This document shows, piece by piece, positions 56,956 through 64,000 of a stretch of 64,000 nt of DNA. The translations under genes and the position numbers were made by a program. The notes under the pieces are model-generated. The model saw only the letters and a list, made by a program, of their open reading frames with translations, made no database searches and was not told the origin of the DNA. This DNA is from Nocardia mangyaensis (GTDB taxonomy: Bacteria > Actinomycetota > Actinomycetes > Mycobacteriales > Mycobacteriaceae), in NCBI RefSeq assembly GCF_001886715.1, contig NZ_CP018082.1:1736001-1800000 (forward strand), read 5' to 3'. Every line of letters begins with the position of its first letter. The stretch's first letter is position 1.

Positions 56956-58332
56956 GTGAGCAGCGAAGGAACTCATCGCGGCCCCGGAGCCGCCGCGACG
57001 GTGAAGCGTCGCCGAGGAGCCATCGTCGACGCAATGCGGGCTCGGCTGTGGCCGGTGCCCTTGGCGGGAGTTCTCGTAGCGATCCTCGCCGGCATATTCC
57101 TGCCCGCACTCGATTCTCGGCTGAATGGTCACCTTCCCGAGTCCGTCACCGAGCACTTGTTCGGGGGCGGGGCCGACGCCGCGCGTGAAGTACTCGGCAC
57201 CATCGCCACCTCGCTGATCACCGTGACCTCACTGACTTTCTCGCTGACGCTGGTCACGATGCAGTTGGCGAGCAGTCAGTATTCACCCAGACTGCTGCGG
57301 TCGTTCTCCTCCGACCGGTTTGTTCAACGCACCCTCACGTTGTTCTTGGCGACGTTCGCTTACTCGCTGACGGTCCTGCGCAGAGTGCGCAGCGGCCGCC
57401 TCGACGGTGTCGAATTCGTTCCGCAGATCTCGGTGACGGTGGCGTATGTGCTCGCTATGGGTAGCGTGTTGGGTTTGGTGGTGTTTCTCGGTCACCTGGT
57501 GCGTCAGATTCGAATAGAGACAATGCTCGACCAGGTCGCGTCCGAATCGATCGGCAGCGCCCACCACCTGCTGGAACGGGCCGAGACCGCCGATCAACCC
57601 GTAGACCCCCTGGCAATGCCGCCGCAGCGAACGGGAATCGAGGCATGTTCGTCGGGCTATCTCGTCGAAGTCGACGAAGAAGTGCTCCTCGCTGCTGCGG
57701 TCGAAGCGGACGCGGTGTTGTCGATCCGCTGCCGGGTCGGCGACCCGGTGGTTGCCCGTACCGTGGTGGCCTACTGTTGGCCGGCGGAGGCCGTGGCCCT
57801 TTCCTCGGAGGCGATCGATCAACTCGGCGACAAGGTCTCTCGCGCGCTGAATTGCGGTGCCGAACGCACGGCTGCGCAAGATATCGGCTACGGGTTGCGG
57901 CAGTTGACCGACGTGGTCATTCGAGCGTTGTCACCGGGCATCAACGACCCTTCCACCGCGATTCACGCGATCAACTCGGCGACCGTGGTTCTTTGTGAAC
58001 TCACTCGATACCGCCTCGGTCCGGAAACCCGCTACGACAGCGACGGCACTGCCCGCCTGCATGTGGCCCGCCCTGATTTTCCGGAGCTGCTCGACCTCGT
58101 CTGCGCCCAACCCAGACGTTATGGTGCGCACGACCCAGCGGTACTCGGCAGCTTGTTGTCGATGCTGAAGGCGCTCTCGTCGGTTACCCGAAGCCCGGTG
58201 GATCGACAAGCAATCGGCGACCAACTCGCCCGCATCGAACAGATCTGTCGACGACAAGATTTCGACACGGTCGAACGCGACCACCTCAGCCTGCTGACCC
58301 AGGCTGTGGAGCAGTCGCTGCAAGAGAGCTGA
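56956..58332 (+). CDS. DUF2254 membrane protein
   Basis: A 458-residue protein of the DUF2254 family. Four membrane segments lie in the N-terminal half (WPVPLAGVLVAILAGIFLPA, a segment through SLITVTSLTFSLTLVTMQLA, LTLFLATFAYSLTVL and VAYVLAMGSVLGLVVFLGHL), followed by a soluble domain with GYLVEVDEEVLLAAA and the conserved RALSPGINDPSTA. GTG 56956 is chosen from AGGAG at 56944-56948. Function unknown; the soluble domain looks regulatory. First gene of the island between IS elements. Confidence 0.82.
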   Translation: MSSEGTHRGPGAAATVKRRRGAIVDAMRARLWPVPLAGVLVAILAGIFLPALDSRLNGHLPESVTEHLFGGGADAAREVLGTIATSLITVTSLTFSLTLVTMQLASSQYSPRLLRSFSSDRFVQRTLTLFLATFAYSLTVLRRVRSGRLDGVEFVPQISVTVAYVLAMGSVLGLVVFLGHLVRQIRIETMLDQVASESIGSAHHLLERAETADQPVDPLAMPPQRTGIEACSSGYLVEVDEEVLLAAAVEADAVLSIRCRVGDPVVARTVVAYCWPAEAVALSSEAIDQLGDKVSRALNCGAERTAAQDIGYGLRQLTDVVIRALSPGINDPSTAIHAINSATVVLCELTRYRLGPETRYDSDGTARLHVARPDFPELLDLVCAQPRRYGAHDPAVLGSLLSMLKALSSVTRSPVDRQAIGDQLARIEQICRRQDFDTVERDHLSLLTQAVEQSLQES

Positions 58333-58423
58333 CCGCGGTCTCAGGTGGCAAAGCATGGTTGCGCGGCAGTGAGTCCGCCTCTGCCCGGCACGTCGATCCC
58401 GGCGCGCTCTACGATCGACAGCG

Positions 58424-59026
58424 ATGACTGATGACCGAGTGGACGGGCGCACCCTGCGTTATCGGCATCGTCGACCCGAATTGCTGGCCGCGGCCACGGA
58501 GTACGTGCTCGATCATGGCATCGACGGGGTGTCGCTGCGGCCGGTCGCTACCGCGCTCGGGGTATCGCACGCGACGCTGCTGCGTCACTTCAAGTCCAAG
58601 GACGAGCTTCTGCTGTGCGTGGGGGACAAGATTCGCGGCGACTTCGTTCGGTCGTGGCAGCAGGACGAGCAGTTCAGCACCGCGAGCTCGTCGGCGGAAC
58701 TGGTGCGCATGGTGTGGACGAGGTTGTGTGAGCCCAGGGAACAGCGGCAGTTCATCCTGTTGTTCCAGCTGGTGGGTCGCGCGGCGCGAAGGCCCGCCGA
58801 CGCGCAGGCGCTGGCGCCTTCGATCGTCGATGACTGGTTGACACCGATCGAGGAACGCCTGTGTGCCGACGGTTGGCCTGCCGACGAAGCGCGCACCCTC
58901 GCCACTCTCGTCCTGGGGCACATCCGTGGATTGCAGCTCGACTTGTTGCTGACCGGAGATCGCGCGCGTGTCGATGCCGCGTTCGATGCGGCGATCGCGA
59001 TGATGCATAGCCCCCACGGGAGCTGA
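58424..59026 (+). CDS. TetR-family transcriptional regulator
   Basis: A 200-residue regulator: HTH region ELLAAATEYVLDHGIDGVSL then ATALGVSHATLLRHFKSKDE. The C-terminal domain has FILLFQLVGRAARRPA and LATLVLGHIRGLQLDLLLTG, a form common in TetR proteins whose ligands are small hydrophobic molecules. ATG 58424. It lies between the DUF2254 and amidase genes; operator candidates are ahead of both. Confidence 0.88.
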   Translation: MTDDRVDGRTLRYRHRRPELLAAATEYVLDHGIDGVSLRPVATALGVSHATLLRHFKSKDELLLCVGDKIRGDFVRSWQQDEQFSTASSSAELVRMVWTRLCEPREQRQFILLFQLVGRAARRPADAQALAPSIVDDWLTPIEERLCADGWPADEARTLATLVLGHIRGLQLDLLLTGDRARVDAAFDAAIAMMHSPHGS

Positions 59027-59075
59027 CCCGTCGGAGGCCCGATCCCGGCGCGCGACGATGTGCGCGCCGATCCCG

Positions 59076-59114
59076 TACCAATCGGTTTGACTAACCGCTT
59101 GGTACGGCTATGCT
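59076..59114 (+). promoter_or_regulatory. Amidase promoter overlapped by a 29-bp operator
   Basis: TACCAATCGGTT (59076-59087), five bases, AACCGCTTGGTA (59093-59104): a 12-bp inverted repeat with one mismatch. It covers the -35 element TTGACT (59087-59092); TATGCT (59109-59114) is the -10, 16 bases on. The expected start of transcription is at the ATG (59123), so the mRNA is probably leaderless. A repressor on this palindrome would block the polymerase; the upstream TetR protein is the natural candidate. Confidence 0.7.
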
Positions 59115-59122
59115 CTCGCGGT

Positions 59123-60604
59123 ATGCGGACCGATGAGTATCGGAGCTTCGACGCGCTGGGGCTTGCCCAACTCGTCCGAGCCGGTGACGTGACGCCCAGC
59201 GAACTACTCGAAGTCGCTCGGCGACAGGCCGATTCAGTGAACAGCAGGATCAACGCGATCGTTCGATTCATGGATGCCGAGGCCGATCGCCGCGTCACCG
59301 AGGACTTGGTCGGCCCCTTCGCAGGCGTCCCGTTCCTGATCAAGGACCTCGGCCAGGACTACGCCGGTCTGCCGAGCAGCAATGGGTCTCGCTCGTTGGC
59401 GCGGTTACTGGCCGAAGAGCATTCGACGGTGGTGCGGCGATGGATCGACGCCGGCCTGGTCGTCCTCGGTAAGACCAATACTCCCGAGTTCGGCGCCAAA
59501 GGCGTCACCGAGCCCGAACTGTTCGGCCCCGCCCGCAATCCGTGGAGCCTCGATCGAGCTCCTGGCGGTTCGTCCGGGGGATCGGCCGCGGCAGTGGCCG
59601 CCGGAATCGTCGCGGTGGCCGGAGCCAACGACGGCGGAGGATCCATCCGGATCCCGGCCGCCTGCTGCGGCCTCGTCGGCCTCAAGCCGGGGCGGGGACT
59701 GGTTCCGATGGGTCCCGCCGTCGGCGAAGCCATGCACGGTGCCGTGGTCCAAGGTGTGGTGTCGCGTTCGGTGCGCGATACGGCCGCCATGCTCGATGTC
59801 CTCAAGGGGGGCGAACACAGCGGGCCCTACATCCCCGCCGTTCCGGCAGAAACGTTCCTCTCCCAGGTCGGGGGAGACCCAGGCCGACTGCGGATCGGTA
59901 TCTGCACGTCTTCGGCCATCAACTCCTCGCCCCATCCAGAAGCCCTGGCGGCTGTCGATGCCGCCGCCGAGGCGCTCACCGACCTACATCACACCGTCGA
60001 GATCCTCGACAAACCACCGTTCGACGACGAGGCGCTGGCGCAGGACTTCCTGTTGACATGGTTCACCTACTTGGCCTGGGAAGTCGATGCCGCCAAGCGC
60101 CGATCCGGTTGCGGTGACGAAGGTTTCGAGTTCGATACCCGACTGATGGCCGCGCTGGGAAGGGCTTTCGGCAGCGTCGAGTACGTCGACGCGGTCATGC
60201 GTCGCCATGAACACGCTCGGCGCCTGTCGAGCTACTTCGAGCGCTACGACCTGCTGCTGACCCCCACGCTCGCGGACCTTCCACCGCGAATCGGCTCGCT
60301 CGACACACCACGGCGGCTGCGGCTGGCCGCGGAGGTACTGCTCAAAACAGGCACCGCGGGTCTCTTACGTCATTCGACGCTGACCGATCAGATCATCCAC
60401 AGCAGCCTGAGCTGGATTCCCTACACGCAGTTGGCCAACGTGACAGGCCGCCCGGCCCTGTCGTTGCCACTGCACTGGACCGCCGACGGCATTCCGATGG
60501 GTGTGCAGTTCACCGCGCAATTGGGCGGTGAAGCGATGCTGGTGCGCTTGGCGGCACAGCTCGAAGAAGCCATGCCGTGGATCGACTGTCGCCCAACGAT
60601 CTGA
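59123..60604 (+). CDS. Amidase, amidase-signature family
   Basis: A 493-residue amidase-signature hydrolase. The Ser-cisSer-Lys triad is visible: Lys in PFLIKDLGQD, the Gly/Ser-rich APGGSSGGSAAAVAAGIV holding both serines, and GGSIRIPAACCGLVGLKPGR. It hydrolyses an unknown amide, possibly an aryl- or alkyl-amide or a 6-aminohexanoate-type oligomer. ATG 59123 (MRTDEYRSFDALGLAQ) is preferred to an in-frame start 63 bases upstream because the promoter ends just before it. Confidence 0.9.
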   Translation: MRTDEYRSFDALGLAQLVRAGDVTPSELLEVARRQADSVNSRINAIVRFMDAEADRRVTEDLVGPFAGVPFLIKDLGQDYAGLPSSNGSRSLARLLAEEHSTVVRRWIDAGLVVLGKTNTPEFGAKGVTEPELFGPARNPWSLDRAPGGSSGGSAAAVAAGIVAVAGANDGGGSIRIPAACCGLVGLKPGRGLVPMGPAVGEAMHGAVVQGVVSRSVRDTAAMLDVLKGGEHSGPYIPAVPAETFLSQVGGDPGRLRIGICTSSAINSSPHPEALAAVDAAAEALTDLHHTVEILDKPPFDDEALAQDFLLTWFTYLAWEVDAAKRRSGCGDEGFEFDTRLMAALGRAFGSVEYVDAVMRRHEHARRLSSYFERYDLLLTPTLADLPPRIGSLDTPRRLRLAAEVLLKTGTAGLLRHSTLTDQIIHSSLSWIPYTQLANVTGRPALSLPLHWTADGIPMGVQFTAQLGGEAMLVRLAAQLEEAMPWIDCRPTI

Positions 60605-60760
60605 CCGCACACCACGTGACCGACCATTAGCACGACAGTTGTATTTCGTTGCTTCATAATCGGTTTCGTTGATGTCGGAGTTGGCGGGCGTAGTTCTGGT
60701 GGCGGCGCCGCCATCGGCAGGTGGCCAGGGCGTGGGTGAGAGTGCGGGCGGGGTGCAGGA

Positions 60761-61954
60761 CTATCGCCAGGAGACGGCGGACGTCGGCGACTGTGATTCG
60801 ACCCAGCCCGCGTGGGCTTTTGGGTCGGTAGCGGCGGTGACGGCGAGGAAGGCGTGGGCGAGCATGGCCAGGGTGATGTGCCGGTACCAGGGAGTCCATT
60901 TGCGGACTTGGTAGTGGTCGAGGCCGCATTGGTCCTTGGCGGCCTGGAAACATTCCTCGACCGCCCACCGGGAGCCGGCGACGGCGATGATCTGCTCGCG
61001 GGTAACGGTGGCGGGGTGAAAGCACAGGTAGTAGGCGATGTCGGTGGGGTCGTCGAGGCTGCGGCGGGCCAGCAGGGTGCGGGAGAACCCGGCCGGGACG
61101 TCGCCGAAGGACGGTAGCGTGGCCCACGCCCAGTCGTAGACGCGTTCGCCTCGCTCACCGAGACCGGCCGATACGCGATGCCAGGCATCGGCGGGCGCGC
61201 GACCGACAAGGGTGTCCACACGGCGACGGCCGTCGAGGTCGTTCACGGTCTGACGGACCGGCACTTCCAGCACGTAGGACAGCCGGCGAGCCTCGCAGAA
61301 CGAGCGAAACTTTCCGTCGCGCCCGTAGGCGGAATCGGCGGCGACCCAGCCGGCGGTCACGCCCGCCTCGACGGTGCGGGCGATCATCGCTTCGGCCAAC
61401 CGGGGTTTGGTCACGACCCCCTGTTCACGACGTGGGTCGGGGATCCCTGCCTCGGTGCATCGGTCCGCGTCGCCGGTCCACGATTCCGGCAGATACAGCT
61501 CTCGGTCGATCAATGCTCGCCCCGCACCGGCAGCGTAGGCGAGGAACACCCCGAGCTGGCAGTTCTCCACACGTCCGGCGGTGCCGGAGTACTGCCGCTG
61601 CACACCCACGGACTTGACACCCTTCTTCAGAAACCCGGTCTCGTCGACCACCAGCACACCATCCGGGCAAGCCAACGCGGTCGTCACATACGAGCGCAGC
61701 CTGTCGCGCAGTTCATCGGCATCCCACCGCGACCGGTTCAGGAAATGCTGCAGCCCGTCCGGCCCCACCACACCCGCGGCATCGGAGAGCTGCCAGGAGT
61801 TCTTGCGTTCCACCGGCGCCAGCAACCCTGTCAGGTACGACCGCGCCCACCGCCGCGACTCCACCCGACCGAACATCCCCGCGATCCCAGCGAACACCTC
61901 GTCGAACGCCACCCGCCACACCGAAACATCCTCGGCCACAACATCATCCAACAC
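60761..61954 (-). CDS. IS701-family transposase A, frame-0 product
   Basis: A 397-residue frame from GTG 61952-61954 (VLDDVVAEDVSVWRVAFDEV), matching the start of copy B. DDE residues: Asp in [13 protein letters not shown], Asp in AADSAYGRDGK, Glu in SRWAVEECFQAAKDQCGLDH. In this frame the protein ends with a meaningless tail (QSPTSAVSWR). The family-typical basic C-terminus (ITVADVRRLLAIVL to RWRRRHQNYARQLRHQRNRL) is in the -1 frame, ending at 60654. A -1 shift at codon 379 (60818-60824) gives a 433-residue full-length protein. Confidence 0.88.
   Translation of the reverse strand: MLDDVVAEDVSVWRVAFDEVFAGIAGMFGRVESRRWARSYLTGLLAPVERKNSWQLSDAAGVVGPDGLQHFLNRSRWDADELRDRLRSYVTTALACPDGVLVVDETGFLKKGVKSVGVQRQYSGTAGRVENCQLGVFLAYAAGAGRALIDRELYLPESWTGDADRCTEAGIPDPRREQGVVTKPRLAEAMIARTVEAGVTAGWVAADSAYGRDGKFRSFCEARRLSYVLEVPVRQTVNDLDGRRRVDTLVGRAPADAWHRVSAGLGERGERVYDWAWATLPSFGDVPAGFSRTLLARRSLDDPTDIAYYLCFHPATVTREQIIAVAGSRWAVEECFQAAKDQCGLDHYQVRKWTPWYRHITLAMLAHAFLAVTAATDPKAHAGWVESQSPTSAVSWR
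60818..60824 (-). promoter_or_regulatory. Slippery heptamer for -1 frameshifting, element A
   Basis: The mRNA reads C-CCA-AAA followed by G, with CCA and AAA as frame-0 codons, the canonical X-XXY-YYZ arrangement. After a -1 slip the next codon is AGC and translation enters the conserved tail. A small AGCCC-ACGC-GGGCT hairpin follows almost at once. The same heptamer is found in element B. Confidence 0.7.
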
Positions 61955-62145
61955 GAACGGGCAACCTACCGCACCGCCAGCCCTGGTGCAGCACAACGAA
62001 ATACAACTGCCGTGTTAGTACTCCAGCCGCACTTTGTGATGCATAGCCCGTCTTCGCTGGTAGTGGGCTTGCTTGGCGCGGTGTTGATGTCTTCGCCGCC
62101 AGATCGACCAGCGGTGCACCCTCGATAGGTCGGGAGTCGGGGTGA

Positions 62146-63339
62146 TCAGGTGTGCCAGGAGACGCTTGATCTCACCGAATGTGAGTGGAATGAGGCCGCT
62201 GCCAATGCTTTTGGGGAAACTGCTGCTGTCACTGCGAGGTAGGTGTGGGCCAGCATCGCCAGGGTGACGTGCCGATACCAAGCGTCGTAGCGGCGGACCT
62301 GATATTGGTCGAGCCCGACCTCGGTTTTCGCGGTCTGGAAGCAGTCCTCGACCGACCAGCGAGCACCCGCGACCCGGATCAGATCGGTGTCGGCGGTGCC
62401 GATCGGGGCGCCGCACAGGTAGTGGGCGATCTCGAGTTCACCCTTGGCGTTGTGGGTCAGCGACCGCCGGGCCAGCAGCCAGCGCCGCCACCCCGGGCCG
62501 GCCTCGCTGAGGGTGGGCAGCGTGGCGACGGCCCAGTCGAACAACCGAGGCCCTTTCGCTCCTTCTCCGCAGCTCAGACGCTTCCACGCCTGCTGCGGCG
62601 CGTCCGCGACGAGCCGGTCTGCACGCGAGTCGCCCCCGACGGTCACAATCGGCGCGCTGCTGGCCACGGCCACCACGTACCCGATCCGGCGCTGCTCGAG
62701 CCAGCGCCGGAACTTCGAATCACCACCGTAGGCTTCATCGGCGGTGACCCACCGAGCAGGCACGCCGGCATCGAGCGCACGACCCAGCATCCGTTGCGCC
62801 AGCACCTGTTTCGTAGCAAACTTGACATCTTCGGGCACTGCAGCCGCTGCGCACCGGACCCGATCGGTGGTCCACGACTTGGGCAGATACAACTCCCGAT
62901 CGATCAGAGTGCGGCCCTTGACGGTCGTGTAAGCGCAGAACACGCCGAGTTGACAGTTCTCGATCCGCCCGGCAGTCCCTGAGTATTGCCGTTGCACCCC
63001 AGCCGATTTCACGCCCTTCTTGAGGAACCCGGTCTCGTCGACCACCAGCACCCCGTCGGCGTCGCCCAGATGCTCGACCGCATACGCCCGCACGTCATCA
63101 CGCACGCCATCGGCGCCCCAAGACGCCCTGTTCAGCAGCCTCTGCATCCCGTCAGGAGTTACGTCACCGGCGACCTCGGCCAGCGTCCACCCGTTCTTCC
63201 CCGCCAACGGCGCCAGCAGTCCCCGCACATACGCCCGCGCCCTCAACCGCGGCTCCGCCCGCAGGAACCGCCCCGCCACCCGCGCGAACAACTCGTCCAA
63301 ACCAGCCGTCCACGCAGCCAGATCCTCATCAACCAGCAC
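62146..63339 (-). CDS. IS701-family transposase B, frame-0 product
   Basis: A 397-residue frame from GTG 63337-63339 (LVDEDLAAWTAGLDELFARV). DDE residues: [24 protein letters not shown] and ARWSVEDCFQTAKTEVGLDQ. Frame 0 ends SVRSSVSWHT. The basic C-terminus (LIPLTFGEIKRLLAHL, then RWSIWRRRHQHRAKQAHYQR) is in the -1 frame and runs to a TAA within the flanking TTAG. A -1 shift at codon 377 (62209-62215) gives a 441-residue protein. Confidence 0.88.
   Translation of the reverse strand: MLVDEDLAAWTAGLDELFARVAGRFLRAEPRLRARAYVRGLLAPLAGKNGWTLAEVAGDVTPDGMQRLLNRASWGADGVRDDVRAYAVEHLGDADGVLVVDETGFLKKGVKSAGVQRQYSGTAGRIENCQLGVFCAYTTVKGRTLIDRELYLPKSWTTDRVRCAAAAVPEDVKFATKQVLAQRMLGRALDAGVPARWVTADEAYGGDSKFRRWLEQRRIGYVVAVASSAPIVTVGGDSRADRLVADAPQQAWKRLSCGEGAKGPRLFDWAVATLPTLSEAGPGWRRWLLARRSLTHNAKGELEIAHYLCGAPIGTADTDLIRVAGARWSVEDCFQTAKTEVGLDQYQVRRYDAWYRHVTLAMLAHTYLAVTAAVSPKALAAASFHSHSVRSSVSWHT
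62209..62215 (-). promoter_or_regulatory. Slippery heptamer for -1 frameshifting, element B
   Basis: C-CCA-AAA followed by G, in the correct frame, identical to element A although surrounding sequence differs. The -1 frame continues AGC ATT GGC into the conserved tail. Conservation of the heptamer at the exact frame switch is the evidence for function. Confidence 0.7.
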
Positions 63340-63397
63340 GAAAGCCGATGCTACCCAGCAAAATCACACAGTGCGGCTGGAGTATTAGGCTGGCCCG

Positions 63398-64000
63398 ATG
63401 ATGCGTAGATGGGTGGACCGGGTACTGCTCGGTCTGGGGTGGGGCGCACTGGCGGCGGCGGTGACCGGGATCGTGCTGCACGTGGGGAACTGGCAGCGGC
63501 AGGGCTTGGTGCTGCTGGCCTCGGGGGCGACCTGGTTGATGCTGGGGGCGATCGTCGGGCTGATCCTGGTGTTGGCGGCACGCGGATGGCGCAGTGCGGC
63601 GGCCGCCGCGGTGGTCGTCGTCGGCGTGGGGTGGACGCTGATTCCGCCCTACATCCCGGACAGCCGCGCCGGCGACGGTCCGGAACTGGTGGTGCTGCAG
63701 TCGAATCTGTATTTCGGTGCGGCCGATCCGGCGGCGGTGGTCGCGACGGTCCGTGACAATGCCGTCGACGTGCTCACCCTCAACGAACTGACCTTCGACG
63801 CCGTCGTGAAACTGCGCACCGCGGGCCTGGAGGACGTGCTGCCGCACTTCTACACCGAACCCACCCATGCGGGCGGCGGCGGCACCGGCATCTACAGCCG
63901 ATACCCGTTGCGCGACACCGTGAAATACGACGGCTTCATCCTGCACAACCTGTCCGCCACGCTGGCACATCCGCAGCGCGGCCCGATCGCGGTCCACGCC
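63398..64000 (+). CDS. Endonuclease/exonuclease/phosphatase-family membrane protein, 3' end missing
   Basis: The frame from ATG 63398 is open for 201 codons to the window end. The N-terminal third has about three hydrophobic segments (WGALAAAVTGIVLHV, LASGATWLMLGAIVGLILVL, SAAAAAVVVVGVGWTLI). A soluble domain follows with VVLQSNLYFGAADPAAVVAT and VDVLTLNELTFD, which are the Asn and Glu metal-binding motifs of the EEP superfamily, and GTGIYSRYPL. Actinobacterial members are membrane-anchored with unknown substrate. IS701 element B is inserted 13 bp upstream, displacing the promoter. Confidence 0.8.
   Translation, partial: MMRRWVDRVLLGLGWGALAAAVTGIVLHVGNWQRQGLVLLASGATWLMLGAIVGLILVLAARGWRSAAAAAVVVVGVGWTLIPPYIPDSRAGDGPELVVLQSNLYFGAADPAAVVATVRDNAVDVLTLNELTFDAVVKLRTAGLEDVLPHFYTEPTHAGGGGTGIYSRYPLRDTVKYDGFILHNLSATLAHPQRGPIAVHA

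Larger units (their letters stand above)
60631..62014 (-). mobile_element. IS701-family element A
   Basis: A 1384-bp element. Inverted ends of 21 bp with one mismatch (60631-60651 and 61994-62014; CACGACAGTTGTATTTCGTTG). Flanked by TTAG on the left (60627-60630) and right (62015-62018). The right TTAG is also the left target copy of element B, so the two elements abut with only four bases between them. Confidence 0.92.
62019..63384 (-). mobile_element. IS701-family element B
   Basis: A 1366-bp element. Inverted ends of 22 bp with one mismatch (62019-62040 and 63363-63384; TACTCCAGCCGCACTTTGTG). TTAG on both sides (62015-62018, shared with element A, and 63385-63388). Its ends and transposase differ clearly from element A, so these are two IS species. 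The right end lies 13 bp before the start of the exonuclease-family gene. Confidence 0.92.

Noticed and set aside
56722..57156. Minus-strand frame overlapping the DUF2254 promoter and 5' end
   Set aside because: It is antisense to the DUF2254 gene and runs through the tandem repeats; the product has no domain.
54476..63384. A single composite transposon from IS701 C to IS701 B
   Set aside because: Each element has its own TTAG duplication; a composite unit moving as one would show one duplication at its outer ends only.

Overview
The window is high-GC actinobacterial DNA from the mycolic-acid-producing order (Mycobacteriales), most likely a Nocardia or a close relative. The evidence is gene content and order that parallel the M. 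tuberculosis Rv2220-Rv2247 neighbourhood: aceE, a MabR-type regulator, the FAS-II genes fabD-acpM-kasA-accD6, cobD, a SURF1 protein, ptpA, cobC, nif3, a zinc-ribbon protein, RNase H/phosphatase, rnpB, panB, caeA/hip1, glnA2 and glnE. The species call is inference; the synteny is read directly from the translations.

Region by region. 1-9.7 kb: a DUF3052 gene (cut by the window edge), a lipoprotein, pyruvate dehydrogenase E1, and the FAS-II operon with a MabR-like palindrome ahead of fabD. 9.7-16.2 kb: a leader-peptide/small-protein pair, an HxlR regulator, a nitroreductase, an orphan N6-adenine DNA methyltransferase, a TetR regulator with a small upstream gene, a gamma-carbonic-anhydrase-like protein and alanine dehydrogenase. 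Two related intergenic palindromes sit in convergent gaps here. 16.2-24.1 kb: an ECF41 sigma factor with a textbook ECF41 promoter, then cobD, SURF1, ptpA, cobC, nif3, a zinc-ribbon coiled-coil protein and RNase H/phosphatase. 24.1-27.6 kb: a secreted serine protease, a Nudix enzyme, an alpha/beta hydrolase, the RNase P RNA and a lipoprotein. 27.6-28.8 kb: an intact IS630-family element. 29.1-40.6 kb: a secreted protein, an RNB ribonuclease, a CHAD protein, proline iminopeptidase, panB, caeA, glnA2 and glnE.

40.6-49.8 kb is a ten-gene minus-strand operon: an ABC importer, a dihydroorotase-like amidohydrolase, a shikimate-dehydrogenase-like protein, a GntR regulator, an allophanate-hydrolase-C-like protein, acetamidase/formamidase and a cytosine-deaminase-like enzyme. 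It looks like an uptake and degradation pathway for an unidentified N-heterocycle, headed by three ATCCAA repeats at exact 12-bp spacing. 50-54.4 kb holds a cold-shock gene, a conserved hypothetical, an 837-residue DUF262 protein (possible defence gene) and an HPr-like small protein.

54.5-63.4 kb is IS-rich: a decayed IS701 element, a decayed IS5 element inserted at its edge, an island (DUF2254 membrane protein, TetR regulator, amidase), then two different IS701 elements in tandem sharing one TTAG. In both intact IS701 copies the C-terminal tail lies in the -1 frame, with a C-CCA-AAA slippery heptamer exactly at the switch, so programmed -1 frameshifting is the most striking prediction here. 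The window ends inside an endonuclease/exonuclease/phosphatase-family gene.
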